From NCBI GenBank assembly GCA_026193755.1, contig JAPHUI010000437.1, positions 1-6,188 of the forward strand: DNA of 6,188 nt, given 5' to 3'. Source of the DNA: Ignavibacteriaceae bacterium (lineage in GTDB: Bacteria > Bacteroidota > Ignavibacteria > Ignavibacteriales > Ignavibacteriaceae). Shown here in pieces: positions 1-3,279 of the stretch. The translations under genes were made by a program, and so were the position numbers. A model generated the notes under the pieces. The model saw only the letters and a program-made list of their open reading frames with translations. It ran no database searches and had not been told where the DNA came from. Each line of letters begins with the position of its first letter. The first letter of the stretch is position 1.

Positions 1-303
1 ATCCTGTTCAACACAGAGAAAAAATCATTTGAAGCAATTGAAAACATAGATGAGGGGCATAACCATGATAATCTTCGTGTCTTTTTAGATAAAGGTGTTG
101 AAGCATTCATTGTTGGTAATATTGGCCCGTATGCTTTTGAAATAATTAATACACCTGCAACTAAAGTTTATCTTGCCAGAAAAATGTTGGTTAGGGAAGC
201 AATTGAGAAGTATATTAAAGGTGAGTTGATGCAACTATCTGAACCAACAGTAAAAAGAAGCTTAGAACATAGACATCATTCTCACAGACATAGACATGGA
301 TAA
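1..303 (+). CDS. NifX/NifB-type FeMo-cofactor-binding domain protein with His-rich tail (3' part)
   Basis: The 5' end lies outside the window; 100 codons are visible in frame 1, ending at TAA 301-303. The sequence fits the C-terminal half of the dinitrogenase iron-molybdenum cofactor family (Nitro_FeMo-Co, as in NifX and the NifB C-terminus). It shows a 'FLDKGVEAFIVGNIGPYAFEII' type core, spanning visible residues of about 29-50, then an amphipathic 'REAIEKYIKGEL' helix. Members bind iron-sulfur or iron-molybdenum clusters, and many non-nitrogen-fixing bacteria carry stand-alone copies of unknown function. The last 12 residues (visible 89-100) contain six histidines alternating with arginine, a probable metal-binding tail. 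The next gene starts 6 bases downstream, so they are probably co-transcribed. The family call rests on pattern recognition of half a protein. A role in nitrogen fixation should not be assumed, because no nif gene is visible. Confidence 0.72.
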   Translation: MLFNTEKKSFEAIENIDEGHNHDNLRVFLDKGVEAFIVGNIGPYAFEIINTPATKVYLARKMLVREAIEKYIKGELMQLSEPTVKRSLEHRHHSHRHRHG

Positions 304-309
304 AACACA

Positions 310-777
310 ATGAAATCAAAAGCAATACAAGATTACTATCCCGATGATGTATCTCATTGTTACGGATGCGGAAAGCTCAATGAGCACGGACATCAGATAA
401 AAACATTCTGGGATGGTGATGAAACTGTTACCAGGTATACTCCGAAAGAATATCATACCGCGATTCCGGGTTACGTTTACGGTGGATTGATCGCTTCTTT
501 AATTGATTGCCACGGAACGGGAACAGGGGCATTAGTAGCTTACAGAGCAGAAGGAAGAGATTTTGATACAATGCCTCCTTTTCGTTTTGTTACCGCATCG
601 CTCCAGGTTGATTATTTAAAACCAACTCCTCTTGGCGTTGAACTCGAATTACGTGGAAAGATTCTGGAACAAAAAGGAAAGAAAGTAATTTCTGAAATTA
701 CTCTTTCTGCAAATGGAAAAATCACTGCTAAAGGAAAAGTTGTTGCAGTTCAAATGCCTGAAAATATGATTAAGTGA
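310..777 (+). CDS. PaaI-like hotdog-fold thioesterase
   Basis: This 155-residue protein has the size and layout of single-domain PaaI/THEM4-type acyl-CoA thioesterases, which hydrolyse acyl-CoA thioesters in the cytoplasm. An N-terminal 'HCYGCGKLNEHG' stretch (residues 16-27) matches the 'CFGCG..NP.G' signature of this group. The hotdog helix follows as 'GYVYGGLIASLIDCHG' (54-69), with Asp66 as the likely catalytic acid. The usual HGG motif reads YGG here, which I believe occurs in this subfamily. The strands 'VTASLQVDYLKPTPLG' (94-109) and the C-terminal 'AKGKVVAVQM' complete the fold. The ATG at 310 lies 6 bases after the preceding stop and has no clear Shine-Dalgarno, as is common in this lineage. 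It sits inside the four-gene run with metal-related neighbours. Its substrate cannot be told from sequence or context. Confidence 0.85.
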   Translation: MKSKAIQDYYPDDVSHCYGCGKLNEHGHQIKTFWDGDETVTRYTPKEYHTAIPGYVYGGLIASLIDCHGTGTGALVAYRAEGRDFDTMPPFRFVTASLQVDYLKPTPLGVELELRGKILEQKGKKVISEITLSANGKITAKGKVVAVQMPENMIK

Positions 778-796
778 GTTAAACGTTGTAGCTAAT

Positions 797-1636
797 ATGG
801 AAACATTTATAGATGTCATCAGAGAATCAATAAAAATAACACTCTTTGTTTTATTGATGATGATTGCTGTCGATTTTATAAATGTTAAAACGAAAGGGAA
901 ATTAGAATCAATACTTCAGAGTGGAAGAAGGTGGAAGCAATATTTAGTTGCTTCTTTACTAGGTACAGCGCCCGGCTGCCTTGGTTCTTTCGCCGGAGTT
1001 TCTCTCTACATTCACGGAATGATAAGCTTTGGTGCAATTACAGGTTTAATGTTTGCTACTGCAGGTGACGAACAATTTGTAATGCTTGCAATGTTTCCCG
1101 AAACTGCGTTGATTATGTTTGGGATTCTATTTCTGTTAGGAATTATTGTCGGATACTCTACTGATTACATCGTTAAAAAATTCAAAATACAAACCTGCAC
1201 AGACTGTGAATTCAAACAATATCATCCCGGCAAAGAAGGATATAAACATTACTTTAAAGAACATATCTGGACGCACATCATCAAGAAACATATATTTAAA
1301 ATATTCTTGTGGACATTCGGTGCTCTGATTGTTGTTGAGTATGGAATGACATTTGTTAATCTTCAAAGCATAACTTCCGACTACAAATTTTTGTTATTGG
1401 TTCTTGGTGCTTTAATTGGCTTGATTCCGGAATCCGGTCCCCATTTAATTTTTGTAATGCTCTTTGCTAACGGATTAATTCCCTTCTCGGTTCTATTCAC
1501 AAGTTCTGTAGTACAGGACGGGCACGGATTGCTGCCAATGCTTTCTTATTCGGTTAAAGATTCAATACTTGTAAAAGTATTTAATTTTGTATTTGGAATT
1601 GCGCTGGGATCAATAATTTATTTCTTGGGATTTTAA
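797..1636 (+). CDS. Putative heavy-metal/manganese exporter, 10TM (ArsP_2-like) family
   Basis: This 279-residue integral membrane protein resembles the 'putative, 10TM heavy-metal exporter' family, often labelled putative manganese transporter. Hydrophobic segments lie near residues 12-30, 48-72, 76-100, 103-123, 166-187, 197-212, 216-238 and 258-278. Conserved-looking polar motifs interrupt them: 'GTAPGCLGSFAG' (56-67), 'AGDE' (89-92), 'GLIPESGPH' (208-216) and 'QDGHG' (240-244). Residues 56-106 and 208-258 align without gaps (shared G, P, G, I, F, G, M, L positions), which points to an internal duplication. The loop between the halves (about 131-165) contains Cys134, Cys137 and His143, 151, 156, 160 and 165, a plausible metal-binding patch. 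The start at 797 is 19 bases after the thioesterase stop, with no evident Shine-Dalgarno, and the stop is 4 bases before the methyltransferase. The substrate is inferred from the family only. Confidence 0.75.
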   Translation: METFIDVIRESIKITLFVLLMMIAVDFINVKTKGKLESILQSGRRWKQYLVASLLGTAPGCLGSFAGVSLYIHGMISFGAITGLMFATAGDEQFVMLAMFPETALIMFGILFLLGIIVGYSTDYIVKKFKIQTCTDCEFKQYHPGKEGYKHYFKEHIWTHIIKKHIFKIFLWTFGALIVVEYGMTFVNLQSITSDYKFLLLVLGALIGLIPESGPHLIFVMLFANGLIPFSVLFTSSVVQDGHGLLPMLSYSVKDSILVKVFNFVFGIALGSIIYFLGF

Positions 1637-1640
1637 TACG

Positions 1641-2258
1641 ATGAAAGAAAATAAAAACCATTGGTATGACGGATGGTTCTATGATAAATTTATTGCTCCA
1701 AATCAGGATAGATTATTCGGGAAAATAAGAAAACTTATTGAACCAAACTCTAAAATAATAGATGTTGGATGCGGGACAGGTCGTTTCCCACTTTTTATTG
1801 CTGATAATTGTAAATCCGTTGAAGGCATTGACTTGTCAAATCGTAATATTACAAGGGCGAATTACAAGCTTTCAAAAAATCCCCGCGATAATATTTCTTT
1901 TGAGCATAAAACAGTAAAGGATATAATTATAGAAGGCAGAGATCATTTTGATTATGCAGTATCTACCTATGTTATTCATGAAATTGATGAGGCCGAAAGG
2001 ATTATTTTTTTAAATGAGATGGCCATTATTGCTGATAAAATTATTATAGGCGACTATTTATTTCCTGCAAAAAGGGGTTTCTGGTATGTATTAAATGAAG
2101 TGGTGGAATTTGCAGCCGGAAGAAATCATTATAGAAATTATAAAAATTTTATGGCGAATGGTGGAATTCATAAGCTTGCTATAGAGGCCGGACTAAAAAT
2201 TATTAACGAAATTAAGAATAAGCCGTTAACAAGCCATATAATTGTTTTGTCGAAATAG
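1641..2258 (+). CDS. Class I SAM-dependent methyltransferase
   Basis: This 205-residue protein is a complete Rossmann-type methyltransferase of the Methyltransf_11/25 kind. Motif I, the SAM-binding glycine loop, is 'IDVGCGTGRFP' (40-50). The acidic residue after strand 2 lies in 'EGIDLS' (61-66). The motif IV region is 'DYAVSTYVIHEI' (104-115). A short N-terminal segment, 'HWYDGWFYDKFI' (7-18), precedes the fold and may form a substrate lid. No signal peptide or membrane segment is seen, so it is probably cytoplasmic. The ATG is 4 bases after the exporter stop, with a weak GGGA about 10 bases upstream, so translation is probably coupled. The acceptor substrate is unknown. Linkage to a possible metal exporter makes a metalloid or small-molecule acceptor conceivable, but nothing in the sequence proves it. 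It looks like the last gene of the run, since about 150 bases with their own promoter follow. Confidence 0.85.
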   Translation: MKENKNHWYDGWFYDKFIAPNQDRLFGKIRKLIEPNSKIIDVGCGTGRFPLFIADNCKSVEGIDLSNRNITRANYKLSKNPRDNISFEHKTVKDIIIEGRDHFDYAVSTYVIHEIDEAERIIFLNEMAIIADKIIIGDYLFPAKRGFWYVLNEVVEFAAGRNHYRNYKNFMANGGIHKLAIEAGLKIINEIKNKPLTSHIIVLSK

Positions 2259-2343
2259 TGTTGTAAGTCTCAACTAAACAGATAGGCCTGCCGCTGATGA
2301 TTTTTAAAGTGATTGTCTTGTCCGCAAACTTTCTATTTGTTAA

Positions 2344-2373
2344 TTGAGTTTCCTAATCATTAATTTAAGTTTG
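2344..2373 (+). promoter_or_regulatory. Bacteroidota-type promoter for the DsrE lipoprotein gene
   Basis: TTG at 2344-2346 is followed after 19 bases by TAAGTTTG at 2366-2373, an exact match to the TAnnTTTG -7 element with the 19-21 base spacing used by the primary sigma factor of Bacteroidota. Transcription would start near 2380, giving a leader of about 30 bases. A 6-bp inverted repeat, TAATCA (2354-2359) and TGATTA (2372-2377), overlaps the -7 element and could be an operator, although such short AT-rich repeats often arise by chance. Whether this lineage uses the Bacteroidota consensus is an inference. Confidence 0.5.
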
Positions 2374-2399
2374 ATTATGCTTTAGAAAAATTATCTAAC

Positions 2400-2405
2400 G
2401 GAGGT
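2400..2405 (+). promoter_or_regulatory. Strong Shine-Dalgarno for the lipoprotein gene
   Basis: GGAGGT lies 4 bases before the ATG at 2410 (5 bases if only GGAGG is counted). It is the only strong ribosome binding site in the window and fixes the start of the lipoprotein gene. The other genes rely on weak or no Shine-Dalgarno. Confidence 0.8.
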
Positions 2406-2409
2406 AAAA

Positions 2410-2862
2410 ATGAAAAGTGTTTATTCTTACATTATTCTCTTTGTCAGTATTATTTTATTGTTCTCCTGCAATCAGCAAAAAAAAGATTCAGCGGATAAAG
2501 AGGTAGCTAAAGATGGTATTTTTATACATATTAGTCATGGTAGCGATGACCCGCACAGGGTGCTCATGGCTTTGAGCTTGGCGGAAAAAATGTCAGAAGA
2601 TAAAGACATAATTCTTTACTTCGACATAAAAGGAATAGAAGTGCTCCTCAAGGATGGTCCCGATTTATCCTTTGCACAGTTTACAAGTTCTAAGGAACAA
2701 GTTCAAAAATTACTTGATAAAGGAATTACTATTATGGCCTGCCCGGGCTGCTTAAAAGCTGCAGGAAAAACTCCCGATGATCTTAGGGAAGGAATAATAA
2801 TAGCGGATAAGGAGAAGTTCTTCAACTTTACTTCGGGTAGAATCCTAAGTATAGATTATTAA
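2410..2862 (+). CDS. DsrE-family lipoprotein
   Basis: This 150-residue protein starts with a lipoprotein signal: basic start, hydrophobic residues 8-18, and lipobox 'LFSC' with Cys20 as the lipidated residue. A polar Lys/Asp-rich linker (21-35) follows. The remainder is one DsrE/DsrF-like domain: strand 'GIFIHISHG' (36-44), helix 'PHRVLMALSLAEKM' (48-61), strand 'DIILYFDIKGIEVL' (66-79), and 'ITIMACPGCLKAAG' (106-119). The last segment matches the 'CP.C' loop, which carries the active cysteine in sulfur-carrier members (here Cys111 and Cys114). DsrE proteins take part in cytoplasmic sulfur transfer. An exported, membrane-anchored form must act in the periplasm or outer membrane, perhaps in thiol or persulfide handling, which is inferred. 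The gene has its own promoter and a strong GGAGG site, so it is probably a separate transcription unit. Confidence 0.83.
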   Translation: MKSVYSYIILFVSIILLFSCNQQKKDSADKEVAKDGIFIHISHGSDDPHRVLMALSLAEKMSEDKDIILYFDIKGIEVLLKDGPDLSFAQFTSSKEQVQKLLDKGITIMACPGCLKAAGKTPDDLREGIIIADKEKFFNFTSGRILSIDY

Positions 2863-2901
2863 ACCGAGACCGCTATCTGGCTTGCTTGAAGTGGACCGAA
2901 A

Positions 2902-3045
2902 TTAAAGGGATGGTAATAAAACAACTTTTACCACGGAATGAATCCATGGCTTTGCTTCTATTCTAACAGAAATTGGATTGTTAGTATATTCAAATAAAAC
3001 AAGACCTGTTTTGGAAATGTTTTTCTCATAAATAAAAAGTCTCAT
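2902..3045 (-). CDS. Questionable small ORF, 47 aa, antisense to intergenic region
   Basis: ATG at 3045-3043 on the minus strand opens a 47-residue frame ending at TAA 2904-2902. AGGA sits about 6 bases before the start. The frame stays open a further 13 codons upstream without another ATG. The predicted peptide begins 'MRLFIYEKNISKTGLVLF' and ends 'AKPWIHSVVKVVLLPSL'. I do not recognise a family. The Trp-Ile-His-Ser-Val part comes from reading through the palindrome at 2931-2949, which favours a chance frame over a repeat. It is listed because it is the only frame of any length in the gap. Confidence 0.15.
   Translation of the reverse strand: MRLFIYEKNISKTGLVLFEYTNNPISVRIEAKPWIHSVVKVVLLPSL
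2931..2949. repeat. Imperfect palindrome, possible decayed REP element or activator site
   Basis: CCACGGA (2931-2937) and TCCATGG (2943-2949) form an inverted repeat around a 5-base centre, with one mismatch that becomes a G-U pair in minus-strand RNA. The CCACGGAATGAAT.. core resembles palindromes dispersed in many Bacteroidota-group genomes (REP-like). It lies about 165-185 bases upstream of the predicted sigma-54 start, so an enhancer-binding-protein site is the other reading. Only one copy is in the window. Confidence 0.4.
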
Positions 3046-3088
3046 CACTTTCCTTGCCCTAAAAGCTAATGAAACCCCTATCTATTGG

Positions 3089-3104
3089 TGGCACTTTCTT
3101 TGCA
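3089..3104 (+). promoter_or_regulatory. Sigma-54 (-24/-12) promoter of the C25 protease gene
   Basis: TGGCAC (3089-3094), 5 bases, then TTGCA (3100-3104) matches the RpoN consensus TGGCACg-N4-TTGCw at every key base, with the GG and GC in exact register. Only the weakly conserved G after TGGCAC is replaced by T. Transcription would start near 3115, leaving a leader of about 165 nt before the ATG at 3280. It points toward the protease, with no other gene between. Such promoters require an NtrC-type activator, which is not encoded in the window. Confidence 0.6.
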
Positions 3105-3119
3105 AAAGAGAAGAAATGT

Positions 3120-3160
3120 AAGTTAAAAAAATAACTTCACGATTGTTAACTGTTGTCAAC
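3120..3160 (+). repeat. Cluster of inverted and direct repeats in the protease leader
   Basis: AAGTTA (3120-3125) and TAACTT (3132-3137) form a perfect 6-bp stem around six A's. Right after it, TTGTTAAC (3143-3150) and TTGTCAAC (3153-3160) are direct repeats one helical turn apart (7 of 8 bases). The same bases also form an imperfect hairpin. The GTTA/TAAC theme recurs through all of these. They could be regulator half-sites or leader RNA structure. Confidence 0.35.
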
Positions 3161-3169
3161 CAGGCAGAG

Positions 3170-3203
3170 ATATCAGCACATTTAATTTTAATTTTGCTGA
3201 TAT
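3170..3203 (+). repeat. Perfect 9-bp inverted repeat in the protease leader
   Basis: ATATCAGCA (3170-3178) and TGCTGATAT (3195-3203) are exact reverse complements, separated by 16 AT-rich bases. The repeat sits about 77 bases before the protease start codon, downstream of the predicted sigma-54 start. It could be an operator or a stem-loop in the leader RNA. It lacks the GC-rich stem expected of an intrinsic terminator, although TTTT follows at 3205-3208. Confidence 0.4.
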
Positions 3204-3279
3204 ATTTTAATTATACTCTTAACCGTGTTCTTTCTTTTACAGCCAAAGCAATAATTATTAACTCATCTTTGGGATCGCC

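Larger units (their letters stand above)
2259..2409. other. Intergenic region between methyltransferase and lipoprotein genes
   Basis: This 151-base stretch has no coding potential that I can support and no convincing intrinsic terminator: no GC-rich hairpin with a T-tract was found. Its right half is AT-rich and carries the promoter and ribosome binding site for the downstream lipoprotein gene, listed separately. Confidence 0.6.
2863..3279. other. 417-base intergenic region upstream of the secreted protease
   Basis: No gene is confidently present here. From left to right it holds an imperfect palindrome (2931-2949), a weak minus-strand reading frame (2902-3045), a sigma-54-type promoter (3089-3104), and a very AT-rich leader with several inverted or direct repeats (3120-3203). 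I found no clear terminator for the lipoprotein gene. The left part (about 2900-3060) may be the remnant of a dispersed repeat. Confidence 0.6.

Noticed and set aside
1..303. Evidence for a nitrogen-fixation cluster
   Set aside because: Only a generic NifX-like domain is seen; stand-alone members are widespread in non-fixers and no other nif gene is present.
538..560. Loss of catalytic His in the thioesterase (YGG instead of HGG) as a sign of inactivation
   Set aside because: The remaining motif with Asp66 is intact and the YGG form appears typical of this subfamily, so inactivation is not supported.
1136..1366. Minus-strand open frame of 76 codons, and a + frame at 1146-1328
   Set aside because: Both overlap the strongly supported exporter gene in other frames and show no family features; they are shadows.
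3170..3210. Intrinsic terminator made from the 9-bp inverted repeat and following T's
   Set aside because: The stem is AT-rich with a 16-base loop, the T-run is only four bases, and it lies more than 300 bases past the lipoprotein stop.
3194..3217. TTGCTG with TATACT as a sigma-70-like promoter for the protease
   Set aside because: The spacer is only 12 bases, too short for sigma-70. TATATTTT at 3201-3208 also lacks a TTG at the right distance.
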